A stretch of DNA of 28,300 bases from Deinococcus malanensis (GCF_014647655.1 NZ_BMPP01000026.1:1-28300); one strand, 5' to 3'; positions 1 to 8,726 are shown, numbered from the stretch's first letter. Numbers and translations are program-made. The notes: generated from the sequence alone by a model not told the origin.

Positions 1-1142
1 CGTTCCTCGCTTTCTTCCATGGCCCGCCGGGCACGGTTCTCATTGGTCATGTCCTGGACCAGGCTGATCACGCACGGATCGCCTGCAATCTCAATCGGAA
101 CGAACGAAACGAAGCAGTCGTAAATCTGTCCTGATTTGCCGCGCAGGCTCACGGTCTGCTTCCGCGCCGCGTTTCCGCTGGCCACCTCTCGCAGGGCGTT
201 CAGGCGCTCCGTGTCATCGACCCACAGGTTCAGCTCGGACGCTGGTTGACCGATGAGCTCGTCCCGGATGTACCCGGTGAGGTCCTCGAAGGCCGGGTTG
301 ACATCCAGGAAGACCCGGTCGCTCAGGCGGGTCAGGGCCACAGGCATGGGGCTGGCCGCGAAGATCCTGGAGACGCGCTGTTCACTTCTCTGGAGGGCGA
401 CCTGCGCCTGATGATGTTCAGTGACGTCACGGGTAATCACGGAGACGCCGTCCTCCGCGGGGTAGGTGGTGACTTCAACCCATTTCTGAATTTCGCTCGA
501 GAATGCGGTTTCCCGTTGTGGGGATGAGGCGTCCCTGGCGCGGAGGATGCTTTGACCGAGTGGGGTGAGCGGAGCCGTAGGAAATACGTCTATGAGCCGG
601 TGCCCGACAAGATCTGTGGGCGTCCGTCCAGCGATCGCGGCGCCAGATCCGTTCACGTACGTAATAACGCCGTCCTGGTCCAGCGACGTGACCCCATCCG
701 TCACCCGGTCGAGCGTGGAGGAAAGCACCCTGGCACTCTGCGCGGCACTCTGTCTGGCTTCTTCACGGGTCGTCACATCATTCTGGAACCCGAGGTAGTG
801 TGTCACCTGACCTGCGGTATTCCTGACGGGACTCAAGGTGAGCTCATTATGGAAGAGGGTGCCGTCCCGGCGATAGTTGCGCAGGACCACGGTGACGCTC
901 TGTCCATGCCTGATCGCTTTTCGAATCTCCGCGACTTCAGGTTGCTGAGGTTCAGCGCCTTGCAGGAAGCGACAGTTCCGACCCAGGATTTCAGCCGGAC
1001 CGAAGCCGGTCAGCCGTTCGAACGCCGGGTTGGCGTACACGATCGGGTGATCCCCCTCAAGGGCGTCGGTGACCACGACACCCACCACACACGCGTGCAG
1101 GGCGTCGGTCAGGAGGGACGAAGGAAGTGCCGATGGCGCCAT
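1..1142 (-). CDS. LOV-PAS-PAS sensor protein (3' end outside window)
   Basis: Probable cytoplasmic blue-light sensor. The minus-strand frame is open from ATG at 1142 to the left edge, so about 380 residues are seen and the output domain is missing. Residues ~12-125 form a LOV domain: the flavin-adduct motif GRNCRFLQG carries the photoactive Cys57, and N89 (LRNYRRDG), N99 (FHNEL) and Q120 (GFQND) match the FMN-contacting residues of LOV photoreceptors. Two ordinary PAS domains follow (~135-250 and ~255-365), then a charged linker (RARRAMEESEE) of the kind that usually leads to a kinase, GGDEF or HD output. AGGAG lies 8 bases before the ATG, which fixes the start. The LOV assignment is firm from the residues. 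Light sensing itself is known for the family and inferred here. The output cannot be named. Confidence 0.9.
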   Translation of the reverse strand, partial: MAPSALPSSLLTDALHACVVGVVVTDALEGDHPIVYANPAFERLTGFGPAEILGRNCRFLQGAEPQQPEVAEIRKAIRHGQSVTVVLRNYRRDGTLFHNELTLSPVRNTAGQVTHYLGFQNDVTTREEARQSAAQSARVLSSTLDRVTDGVTSLDQDGVITYVNGSGAAIAGRTPTDLVGHRLIDVFPTAPLTPLGQSILRARDASSPQRETAFSSEIQKWVEVTTYPAEDGVSVITRDVTEHHQAQVALQRSEQRVSRIFAASPMPVALTRLSDRVFLDVNPAFEDLTGYIRDELIGQPASELNLWVDDTERLNALREVASGNAARKQTVSLRGKSGQIYDCFVSFVPIEIAGDPCVISLVQDMTNENRARRAMEESEE

Positions 1143-1942
1143 GGGGGATCTCCTTCAGGTCGGGATCGTGGGAAGGGTAATTCGTGTCTGGCGCGGGCGT
1201 CGCCCCGCAGTCCCGACCTCGGTTCGGGGGTGCTGAACACCAGGCTCCGGCTCTGGAGATGATGGTCCAGACTACCCTCTGAGCGCCCGGGTCGGCTGTG
1301 GGGCACAGGGCTATGAATAGTCGTTCTGTGACACCGCCTTATCGCTGTCATTCTGGACTCTGGTGGTGACGCCATTCCTTCGCCCAGTTCGGGGGACCTT
1401 TCACTACCGTGAAGGTGCCAGGGGCGGTGGAGCGGTCCGGCTGGCGACTCACGTCGCGCAATGACATCACTCCCTGTTGCACTCCGAAGATGACATCGGC
1501 AGGTGGCCCGCAGATTGCAGCCATGCATCCGGTAGGGGTGGGATGATCCGTACGGTGCGTGGGTACGGGTCGCGCTCCTGATCCCCGGCAGGAGGAATGG
1601 CTGCTAGCGTCGCGGGCGCGCTGCCCTATGGAATCAAGAGCGGCAGCACCACTGGCCTCCCTGCCGTCCATGTAAGCGCCGCTTGAACCTGGAGCCCGCC
1701 CAACAGCAGTCCTCGTGTGAGCAGGTCAGGCAGAGGCAAGTCAGGAGCCGCGCGGTCGCTTCTGAGGGGCTGCCGCGTCGGCAAGGCTTTTGGTTCACGG
1801 TGAGCGAGGCTGCCTATCGGGTTCGTACTTGCGCCGGGCGATGTATCGCTCCACGGCAGCAACGCTGACCTTCAAGGGTGTGCACCGATGGGCTGAATCC
1901 CACAGGCATGGTGTGCCGGACGGTCAGGAGCGGCGTCCCTTC
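1143..1942. other. 800-bp region without an intact gene
   Basis: This gap separates the LOV gene from the hydrolase gene. Open frames exist on both strands, but their translations are Arg/Pro/Ser-rich and show no domain. The only protein-like stretch is a possible transposase remnant near 1690-1875. No convincing promoter for the LOV gene was found beyond its ribosome binding site. Confidence 0.5.
1690..1875 (-). pseudogene. Possible IS630-like transposase N-terminal remnant
   Basis: From 1875 on the minus strand one frame reads LKVSVAAVERYIARRKYEP, which resembles the helix-turn-helix at the start of IS630-type transposases. After ~1822 the similarity seems to continue in another frame (GSLAHREPKALPTRQP...). 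No start codon, catalytic DDE region or inverted repeats can be seen, so at most this is a short frameshifted remnant. Chance similarity is possible. Confidence 0.28.
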
Positions 1943-2773
1943 TCAGGCGAGCGCGAGGTCAGCTACTGGCGAACGATCCAGAAACCGTTTGAGCACGGTG
2001 GTGAAGGCGTCCGGCTCCGTGAAGTTGGGAATGTGTCCCACCCCCGGCAGGAAAGTGAGTTCTGCATCTGGAAGGTGCTGTGCCAGGTAGTGCGCGACGC
2101 TGGTCGGGACCGCGCTGTCGGCCCGGGTCTGCGTCACCAGCACCGGGTGCCGGGCTTGCTCCAGCAGGTCACGGTAATCGGACTCGAAGATGGCCCGCGC
2201 CACCACACCCGCCACTTCCGGCCGCACGCCCCGAACCCGCTGTGCAACCTCCTGGAGCACCAGGGACACCGGCTGGTTGAGCAGCATGCCGGTCAGGGCG
2301 TCCTGCCAGCCCTGCCGCCCATCCACCAGGTTGTAGAACCCGTCGACGTCGGCCCGTTCGAAGCCACCGTGGTATTTCGGATCGTTCAGGTAGCGTGGGC
2401 TGGCGCCAATGAACACCAGCGCGTCGAACCGGTCCGGACGCTCCAACGAGGCCAGCAGCCCAACCATCGCACTCATGGAGGCCCCCAGCAGGGTGATATT
2501 TTTCAGGTTCAGGTCGTCGATCAGGCGGACCATATCTGCCGCGTACCCTTCAAGCCGGTGGTGACGGTCGGCCTGCCACAATGCGGGGTCCGCCTGGCCA
2601 AATCCGGCCAGATCGTAGGTCACGATCCGGTGGGTGTCCCCAAAAGCCGCAACCTGGTGCCGGAAGATGCCCTGGTGCGAGCAGAACCCGTGCGCACACA
2701 GCAGGGTACGTGCCCCGGAGCCGGAGATCGTGGCGTGGGACTGTTGGGCAAACATAGAGTCACTGTGGGTCAT
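1943..2773 (-). CDS. RsbQ-like alpha/beta hydrolase
   Basis: A 276-residue cytoplasmic alpha/beta-hydrolase of the RsbQ/D14/KAI2 type, close to RsbQ in length. It has the oxyanion-region motif CAHGF near residue 27, the nucleophile elbow GASMSA with Ser99, Asp219 in TRADSAVP and His247 in GVGHIPNF, giving a complete Ser-Asp-His triad. The segment SPRYLNDPKYHGGFE is typical of RsbQ proteins. In Bacillus, RsbQ works with the PAS domain of RsbP, probably by supplying or processing a small hydrophobic ligand. Here the ATG overlaps the last 14 bases of the upstream PAS-GAF-HD-GYP gene and is preceded by AGGAGG 7 bases away, so the two are translationally coupled and very likely partners. The elbow has Ala and Ser where GHSVGA has His and Gly. 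The substrate is unknown. Confidence 0.9.
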   Translation of the reverse strand: MTHSDSMFAQQSHATISGSGARTLLCAHGFCSHQGIFRHQVAAFGDTHRIVTYDLAGFGQADPALWQADRHHRLEGYAADMVRLIDDLNLKNITLLGASMSAMVGLLASLERPDRFDALVFIGASPRYLNDPKYHGGFERADVDGFYNLVDGRQGWQDALTGMLLNQPVSLVLQEVAQRVRGVRPEVAGVVARAIFESDYRDLLEQARHPVLVTQTRADSAVPTSVAHYLAQHLPDAELTFLPGVGHIPNFTEPDAFTTVLKRFLDRSPVADLALA

Positions 2774-5513
2774 GGGGATCCTCCTGGACAGGAAACTGCT
2801 CCCGGGTTGTCAGTTGTACAAACGTATCGACCACCTGAGCGTCAAGGAGAATCCCTGCTTCTTTTCGAAGCTGCGCTGCGGCTTCCTCATGCGTCCAGGC
2901 TTTCTTGTAGGGCCGCTCACTGGTCAGGGCGTCGTAGACGTCCACCACCGCGAACACCCGCGCGGCCAGTGGAATGTCCGCGCCTGCCAGTCCCTTGGGA
3001 TAGCCACTCCCATTCCAGCGCTCCTGGTGGTACAGCACGACTTCCAGGGTGGTTGCGGGCAGTGAAGGGATATGGTGCAGCATCTCGTACCCGATGCCGG
3101 GGTGACGCTTGATGACCTCCCACTCTTCAGCGTCAAGCTTGCCGGGCTTGAGCAGGATGGCGTCAGGAATGGCGACCTTGCCGGTGTCGTGCAGGAACGC
3201 ACCCCAGCGCAGGGCGTCCAGGTCATCTCCGGAGAAGCCCAGCGCCTGGCCGAGTTGCTCGGTCAGGGCCACCACGCGGTCAGTGTGACCCTTGGTCTCG
3301 TAATCGCGGTACTCCAGCGCCAGGCCCAGCGCCCGCAGGGTCTCCTCACGGGACTCCTTGAGTTCGTCGAGGTGGGCGCTGCGCTCCACGGCGCGGCTGG
3401 CCTGTTCACTCACGCTGGTCAGAAGGCGGCGGGTGTCCGCGTCAATCTCAACGCGTTCGTTCGTGCCGAAGGTCATGAAGCCACGCAGCACACCGCGCGC
3501 GACCACGGGCAGCACTGCCAGCGACGTCCAGACCGGCCGGGGCAGCGGTTCTGGCGGAGTGAACAAGGCTTGATCCTGCCCCGCGAAGTACGCCTGGTGC
3601 CGCCGCAGTGCTTTTCCGATGTCACCGGTGCGGTGGACCTGCTCCAGAGGGGCAACCCAGGCGAGCATCTCACCTGATTCCTGCCCAGCCTGCAACGGTT
3701 CAATCAGGGTGTCGCCGTTGATCGGGAAATAGAAACCGTACCGGAAGGGCGTCAGGTCCAGGCAGCGCTCCAGGGCGGTGTGAATGTGCTGCTCGACGCC
3801 CTCCTGCGCCGCGAACTCGGCTGTCAGGTTCACCAGGTGCTGGAAGCGGCACAGCTGAAGGTGCAGGGCGTCCTCCGCTTCTTTGCGTGACGTGACGTCC
3901 CGGGTGGCGACATGCACTTCTACGAGTACCCCGGTCTCATCGGTTACCCTCCGGAGGGTGCTTTCCACCCACAGGTAGGTTCCATCCGGGCGCCGCATCC
4001 GGTGCGCGGGAATGGGCGTGTGGGCAGTCCAGGCGGCTTCGACCATTGGCTGATCCTCTGGGTGCAGCAGCTCTTTTACCCCATAGGTGCCCAGTTCCTC
4101 CGGCGTGTACCCCAGCATGTTGTTGGCAGCAGGTGACACGTACAGACAGACACCGCCAGCACTGAAAATGCGGATCAGCGTATCGGACTGCTCCCCGAAC
4201 AGTTGCAGTCGGCGCTCGCTCGTCCGGCGCGCCTCTTCGGCCTCCATGCGGCTGGTGACGTCACGCGTATTAATGACCACACCGCACAGATCCGGGTCAT
4301 GAATGGCATTGGTGCCGGTGGATTCCAGCCATACCCAATGACCCGCCTTGTGCTGAAAGCGGTAGGAGACTAGGCGTGGTAGAGGACTGCGCACCGCCTC
4401 GCCGAACTCCCGCAACACGCGGTCGCGGTCTTCCGGGTGAATGCCTTCGAACACGGTGTGTCCGAGGCGTTCCTCGGGCGTGTAGCCCACCATTCGTGTC
4501 AGGGCGGGACTGATGAATTTCGTTGTTCCATCCAGCGCGATGACGGACACCACGTCGGAACTGTAGTCCGCGAGCTTACGGTAGAGCCGCTCTTGCTGCT
4601 GGAGTCGTGCGTTCAGGTCACCGCGCTCCAGGGCCAACGCACACTGGGCCGCGACGCTGCGCAGGTGCTGGCGTTCGGTTTCACTGAGGGCCCGTTCCTC
4701 CCGGAAGGAAAGCGTGATCGCTCCGATGACCTGTCCGTTGCTCTTGAGTGTCAGCACGGCATGGCTGCCGGTATCCGGGGCGTGGGCGTGTTGCAGGTGT
4801 GGGTACAGAACGTGCCAGTCCTCCCTGGTCAGGAAGAGATCGTGACCTTGCCGCAGGGCGTCTGCGGCGGGGACAGGCGAGTCCAGGGGAAAGCGCCGCC
4901 AGGGACGCTCGATGCGCTCGGGGTACCCGGCGGTTCCCAGGACGTTCACATGCTGAGCGTCGTCGTCCAGCCGCACGACGCCTCCAGCGATGGCCCCCAT
5001 GGCGTCGAGTCCTTGCAGGAGAATGACCTGCACAACCTGGTCAGTGGTGCTCGTGCTGGCGAGGGCCATACTCAGTCCTTCCAGCGCCCGGGCACGCTTC
5101 TCGGCCTGGATCTCGACGGTGACATCCCGCGCCTGCACCAGGATGCCGCGCACGTTGGGGTTGTCCAGCAGGTTGACGGCGGTGCCTTTCATCCAGCGCC
5201 AGCTGCCGTTGGCATGCCGCACGCGGTACGGGCACAGCGTCAGTGTCATTCCCGGCTCGGAATGATGCACTTGCCGGACAATTCGTTCACGATCATCCGG
5301 GTGGAGGTAGTCCAGGTTGACGTGGTGGTGCTGGGGCGTGGGGTTGCGGTCGCAACCGAGATGATGGTGAGCGGAGGGACTCTGATACAGGATCTGTCCA
5401 CGCTGATCGAGCACAGTAATGATGTCGGCGCTGTGTTCGATCAAGACCTGAAAAGAGCTTTCGTTGTTGTGCAAGGCACTGAGCGTAAAAGGAGTTGTGC
5501 GAAATTCGGTCAT
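2760..5513 (-). CDS. PAS-GAF-PAS-PAS-GAF-HD-GYP sensor phosphodiesterase
   Basis: A soluble multi-sensor protein of 917 residues, predicted to hydrolyse cyclic-di-GMP. In order: PAS (~15-140), GAF (~145-295), PAS (~305-420), PAS (~425-545), GAF (~555-705), HD-GYP (~715-890). The HD-GYP domain has HDTGK (H775, D776) and GYP (837-839). The family HHExxDGxGYP motif reads HQERWNGSGYP, so a metal-ligand His is Gln and the Asp is Asn; the Gln is common in active members, the Asn less so. There are no membrane segments. ATG 5513 is chosen because GCGAGG stands 6 bases before it; the in-frame ATG at 5552 has no ribosome binding site and overlaps a repeat array. The gene ends inside the start of the RsbQ-like gene, so ligand input through one of its PAS domains is likely. 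Confidence 0.9.
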   Translation of the reverse strand: MTEFRTTPFTLSALHNNESSFQVLIEHSADIITVLDQRGQILYQSPSAHHHLGCDRNPTPQHHHVNLDYLHPDDRERIVRQVHHSEPGMTLTLCPYRVRHANGSWRWMKGTAVNLLDNPNVRGILVQARDVTVEIQAEKRARALEGLSMALASTSTTDQVVQVILLQGLDAMGAIAGGVVRLDDDAQHVNVLGTAGYPERIERPWRRFPLDSPVPAADALRQGHDLFLTREDWHVLYPHLQHAHAPDTGSHAVLTLKSNGQVIGAITLSFREERALSETERQHLRSVAAQCALALERGDLNARLQQQERLYRKLADYSSDVVSVIALDGTTKFISPALTRMVGYTPEERLGHTVFEGIHPEDRDRVLREFGEAVRSPLPRLVSYRFQHKAGHWVWLESTGTNAIHDPDLCGVVINTRDVTSRMEAEEARRTSERRLQLFGEQSDTLIRIFSAGGVCLYVSPAANNMLGYTPEELGTYGVKELLHPEDQPMVEAAWTAHTPIPAHRMRRPDGTYLWVESTLRRVTDETGVLVEVHVATRDVTSRKEAEDALHLQLCRFQHLVNLTAEFAAQEGVEQHIHTALERCLDLTPFRYGFYFPINGDTLIEPLQAGQESGEMLAWVAPLEQVHRTGDIGKALRRHQAYFAGQDQALFTPPEPLPRPVWTSLAVLPVVARGVLRGFMTFGTNERVEIDADTRRLLTSVSEQASRAVERSAHLDELKESREETLRALGLALEYRDYETKGHTDRVVALTEQLGQALGFSGDDLDALRWGAFLHDTGKVAIPDAILLKPGKLDAEEWEVIKRHPGIGYEMLHHIPSLPATTLEVVLYHQERWNGSGYPKGLAGADIPLAARVFAVVDVYDALTSERPYKKAWTHEEAAAQLRKEAGILLDAQVVDTFVQLTTREQFPVQEDPHDPQ

Positions 5514-5545
5514 AAGGGCCTCGCCAGATTCGGTTCTGCATGAAC

Positions 5546-5575
5546 CTAACATGGACTAACATCGGCTAAAGGCCA
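5546..5575. promoter_or_regulatory. Three 10-bp direct repeats upstream of the HD-GYP gene
   Basis: On the plus strand CTAACATGGA, CTAACATCGG and CTAAAGGCCA follow each other with exact 10-bp spacing; on the coding strand this is TTAG repeated once per helical turn. The array lies 33-62 bases upstream of the chosen start at 5513. Direct repeats at 10-11 bp are the usual binding pattern of response regulators and some other activators, so this is a candidate regulator site. The third copy is degenerate. Confidence 0.5.
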
Positions 5576-5579
5576 TCAC

Positions 5580-5919
5580 ACCTCACTTACAGCTTGATGT
5601 TGCAAGTGCTCCTTTCCTTACAATGAAGGGAAGCACCAGTTATCTCAGGAAGTTGCGGGCCGGGTGGAGACCCGGGCTCACACTCTGTCCAGCCCAGAAC
5701 GCCGCCAGAACGACATCGTGGAGACCACGGGTGGCGCCGTGAGACCAGCGTCACAGCGCATAACCAAGGATTGCCTACAGAATTTCGGGCCCTCGTGGGC
5801 GACGTACGAATCTGCTCAGGGAAGCGGGCTGGCGCAGACGACGTGGTAGCCGTGAAGGTGTCACCCACTGAAGGCTTGCGCTTGTGCGGGCATCGAGACG
5901 TTTTCAGGCTCGGCGACCG
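5580..5919. other. Intergenic region, no gene seen
   Basis: About 340 bases between two minus-strand signalling genes. Open frames here have no domain or plausible ribosome binding site. It should hold the HD-GYP promoter and the end of the diguanylate cyclase transcript, but no clear -35/-10 pair or hairpin terminator stood out. Confidence 0.5.
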
Positions 5920-7311
5920 TCACCGGCGCCCCTCCTTCTGAGCCCGGTGACTCTGTTTCTCACAGTACATGCGCTCGTCACTCAAGCGCAGGAGCTCCGC
6001 AGCTGAGCGCGCTTCTGCCGGGAACGCCGCGATCCCCACACTGACATCCGCCCCAGGAAAGCCCGCCTGTCTCACTTCATCCACGGCCACCCTCACCCGC
6101 TGCCGCACGGCCTCAAAGCCTCCTGTTCCGGTGTGACTCAGAACGGCGACAAACTCATCACCACCAAATCGGTACAGCTGATCTTCGCGCCGCCACCCCA
6201 CACGCATCTTCCTGGCGAACGTCCGCAGGAAATCATCCCCGCGGGCGTGACCTTCACGGTCGTTGATGGCTTTAAGGCCGTCCAGGTCGAACGTCACGAT
6301 GCTGACGGCGTAAGCGTGCCTGGAAGCGCTGTTCAGGGCGGCTTCGAGGGCGGCGTCAAACGCCCGGCGGTTCCCCAACCCGGTGAGACCGTCCGTCAAT
6401 GCGGCAGCCGCCAGCAGCTCCATACTTTCCCGCCGTTCCAAGGCAACACCGATGCTCCGGGCACCCGCCTCCACTACCCGGCGCTCATGGCTCGTCCAGC
6501 GCTCCTTTCCCTGACGCAGGTAGGAGAGGACATACACTTTCCCGTTGACCTCTAGGGGAAGGTGCGCGAGGCTTCTGACTCCGGCCTTCTTATAGAGGCT
6601 CAGGACGCGCGGGTTAGTCGCGGCATCTTCGATATACAGAGGACGGCGTTCATCCAGCGCCTGCCACACGAAGACCGGTGAGCGGGGGACGCCCGCCCGC
6701 CGGTACTCAAGAAAATCCGCGCCTCCTTTCCCGTGAGCGTGCTGAAGAAAAAGATGGTCTTCCCGGGCCTGCCACAGCAGTAAGGCATCAATACCCACCG
6801 CGCTCTTGAGCAGGGCGCAGGAGTCACGCATAACGTCTTCGACCAGACGCGACTGTTCAAGCGTCACGGACAGGGTGAACAGGGTCTCGGCCTCCTGCCG
6901 GGCCTGATCCACTTCGCACATCAGCCGCGCTCGTTCTATGGCGTAGCGCAATGAACGTTCCAGCGCGACCGGACTGAGTTCACTTTTGACCAGGTAATCG
7001 GCCGCGCCCAGGCGCATGGCGGCCAGATCCACCTGATGATTGTCGACTCCTGTCACAAGAATTGCTGGTGAGGTACATCCGGATGCGCTGAGCAGGTTCA
7101 GAATATCCAGCCCACTCTGGGCACCCAGGTGGTAATCCACCAGATATACATCGTGGCACTGAGCGCGTATGAGTTGTGCTGCCGCCGCCGCGCTGCCAGC
7201 CCAGTCTGCCTGACAGGACCAGCCCTGAACCTGCTGAAGCAGATCTTCGGTCAGGATGAAATCGTTCTCCTCATCGTCAACGACAAGCACACGCAGTACC
7301 TGAGGGGTCAA
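5920..7311 (-). CDS. REC-GAF-GGDEF diguanylate cyclase response regulator
   Basis: A 463-residue cytoplasmic protein predicted to make cyclic-di-GMP when phosphorylated. The receiver domain (~5-125) has acidic residues D12/D13, phospho-acceptor D59 (YLVDYHLG), T87 and K109. A GAF domain spans ~140-300. The GGDEF domain (~310-455) has an intact active-site motif RFGGDEF at 383-387 and the inhibitory-site motif RxxD (RRED) just before it, so product inhibition is expected. The start is a TTG at 7311 with GGAGG 8 bases upstream; no ATG fits. A short open frame ending at 7314 lies 2 bases upstream. No kinase gene is adjacent, so the partner is unknown. Family and activity are well supported by motifs; the GAF ligand is not. 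Confidence 0.92.
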   Translation of the reverse strand: MTPQVLRVLVVDDEENDFILTEDLLQQVQGWSCQADWAGSAAAAAQLIRAQCHDVYLVDYHLGAQSGLDILNLLSASGCTSPAILVTGVDNHQVDLAAMRLGAADYLVKSELSPVALERSLRYAIERARLMCEVDQARQEAETLFTLSVTLEQSRLVEDVMRDSCALLKSAVGIDALLLWQAREDHLFLQHAHGKGGADFLEYRRAGVPRSPVFVWQALDERRPLYIEDAATNPRVLSLYKKAGVRSLAHLPLEVNGKVYVLSYLRQGKERWTSHERRVVEAGARSIGVALERRESMELLAAAALTDGLTGLGNRRAFDAALEAALNSASRHAYAVSIVTFDLDGLKAINDREGHARGDDFLRTFARKMRVGWRREDQLYRFGGDEFVAVLSHTGTGGFEAVRQRVRVAVDEVRQAGFPGADVSVGIAAFPAEARSAAELLRLSDERMYCEKQSHRAQKEGRR

Positions 7312-7316
7312 GTTCA

Positions 7317-7761
7317 GGCCTCCTGATCCAGCAGGGACACGATCTGTGGCCAGGGCCGAGTGTGATCCCTGATCACGTCCACCCGGGCACGAGGCCCGCT
7401 CTCCTCATGCCGGTCGGCCGTGAAACGTCCTGTGTCGGACAGGATTCCAAGCATGCCTGGCCAGCATAGTGTGAAATGTTGAGAACTCGGAACCACTGGA
7501 ACTCCTTGAACGTGTGCCTTCTGTACGGGTGAATCCTCCCGATGATTTCCCCGGACTCGCACCCGGTGGGGCCCTCAGACCGGATGAATTAAATTCAGTT
7601 TAGAAACCACACCCTTGCAAAACCTGCACAATGCGTCACTCTGAAGGTGGCGCAGTCGCCTTCGTGCATCAGTCACCCTCCGGACTGCGCCGCTGACCCT
7701 CGGGCCCCCGTTCATTTCGTTTTTTGAGGCAGGGGGTTGCCCTATCATCGCCGCTAGCCGT
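7317..7761. other. Intergenic region with a doubtful short ORF
   Basis: Lies between the diguanylate cyclase and the MHYT fragment. A minus-strand frame ending at 7314 could encode 46 residues from an ATG near 7454 (ending WPQIVSLLDQEA) and would be tightly coupled to the cyclase gene. It has no ribosome binding site and no recognisable domain, so it is not called as a gene. An AT-rich patch near 7585-7615 may contain promoters for either side. Confidence 0.4.
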
Positions 7762-8060
7762 ATGGACCCGCTGACCGGACATTACGGACCCGCAACTGGT
7801 GATGCTGTCCGTCCTCGTGGCCATCCTGGCCTGCTACACCACCCTCAGCGTCGTGGGGCGCTTCGAGGCGCGTGCCTCCCATCCGTTCACGCCGCCCGTG
7901 CTCCTGAGTGCCCTGATCATGGGTCTGGGCTCCCACGAAGCTCTGACCCTGGCACGCTGGGACATGCTGAGTGTCGCGTGGACCTTCCGGTGGGGGACAC
8001 ACTCCGCTTGCCACTGGAACCAGCACTCGTGGGATAAAGACGTACACGCTGAGGGAGCAC
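7762..8060 (+). pseudogene. Truncated, frameshifted MHYT-domain remnant
   Basis: MHYT domains are integral membrane sensor modules, usually fused to GGDEF/EAL or kinase outputs. ATG 7762 starts MDPLTGHYG, and one base later the frame becomes DPQLVMLSVLVAILACYTTL followed by SVVGRF and LLSALIMGLG. This matches the N-terminus and first membrane helices of an MHYT protein if one G in the run TACGGACCC is extra. The diagnostic MHYT tetrad that should follow MGLG is absent: the sequence switches to unrelated residues and runs to a stop at 8122 inside the next gene. Only about 55 residues of the domain survive. It probably marks the lost sensor of the response regulator next door, but that link is inference. 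Confidence 0.6.
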
Positions 8061-8726
8061 ATGCAGCAGACCATTCTGGTGATCGAAGACGATCCCGACA
8101 CCACCCGGATCCTGAGCTCTGAACTGAAGGACGCCGGATTCCGGGTGCTGACTGCCCCGAATGCGGTCTCCGGCCTCATCTGCGCGCGCTCCGAACCGCT
8201 CGACCTGGTCATCCTGGATCTCGGCCTGCCAGATATGCACGGCTCGGAAGTCGCCCGGCGTCTACGGCGGACAGGTCAGGTGCCGATCGTGGTTCTGACA
8301 GCCATGGACACGCTGGAGACCAAGGTCGCGTTGTTCGAGGCTGGGGCGTCGGACTACCTCACCAAGCCGTTTACGCCGAAGGAACTGCTGGCCCGGGTAC
8401 GTGTTCAACTCCGTAAACAGGAGCCTGCTGGAGAGGTCAGGGTTGGCGCGCTCAAGCTGCTCCTTCACCAGCGGTTGTGTTTGTATGGTGGCCATGAAGT
8501 GCGGCTGTCGCCGAAGGAGTTTGAACTCCTGGCCCTGCTGGCGGAAGTTCCGGGGCGAGTGTACAGCCGGGAGGTGATCGTCTCGGAGGTGTGGCCGGAG
8601 GGGGCGGGGAGCAATGTCGTGGAGGTGCACCTGGCGAACCTGCGAACCAAGCTGCGTCAGGCGGGAGCGCCAGAACTGGTGAGGACAGCTCGGGGGGTCG
8701 GGTACGCGCTGCGCGATCCCGGGTGA
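8061..8726 (+). CDS. OmpR/PhoB-family response regulator
   Basis: A 221-residue DNA-binding response regulator. The receiver domain (1-118) has E9/D10/D11, phospho-acceptor D53 (VILDLGLPD), T80 and K102 (YLTKPF). The winged-helix effector domain (~128-218) shows the usual LSPKEFELLALLAE, SREVIVSEVWPE and VEVHLANLRTKLR segments and ends GVGYALRDPG. The open frame extends upstream to 7971, but ATG 8061 gives a normal N-terminus (MQQTILVIEDD) and has GAGG 6 bases before it. No intact histidine kinase is next to it; the broken MHYT fragment immediately upstream may be what remains of a partner. Its targets are unknown. The family assignment is firm. Confidence 0.95.
   Translation: MQQTILVIEDDPDTTRILSSELKDAGFRVLTAPNAVSGLICARSEPLDLVILDLGLPDMHGSEVARRLRRTGQVPIVVLTAMDTLETKVALFEAGASDYLTKPFTPKELLARVRVQLRKQEPAGEVRVGALKLLLHQRLCLYGGHEVRLSPKEFELLALLAEVPGRVYSREVIVSEVWPEGAGSNVVEVHLANLRTKLRQAGAPELVRTARGVGYALRDPG

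Noticed and set aside
552..1262. 236-residue plus-strand open frame
   Set aside because: Antisense to the LOV-PAS gene, which has unmistakable LOV residues on the other strand.
1790..3112. 440-residue plus-strand open frame
   Set aside because: It lies opposite the RsbQ-like and HD-GYP genes and translates to His/Gln/Arg/Pro-rich sequence without domains: an antisense shadow typical of GC-rich DNA.
4437..5543. 368-residue plus-strand open frame
   Set aside because: Entirely antisense to the PAS-GAF part of the sensor gene, with no domain or ribosome binding site.
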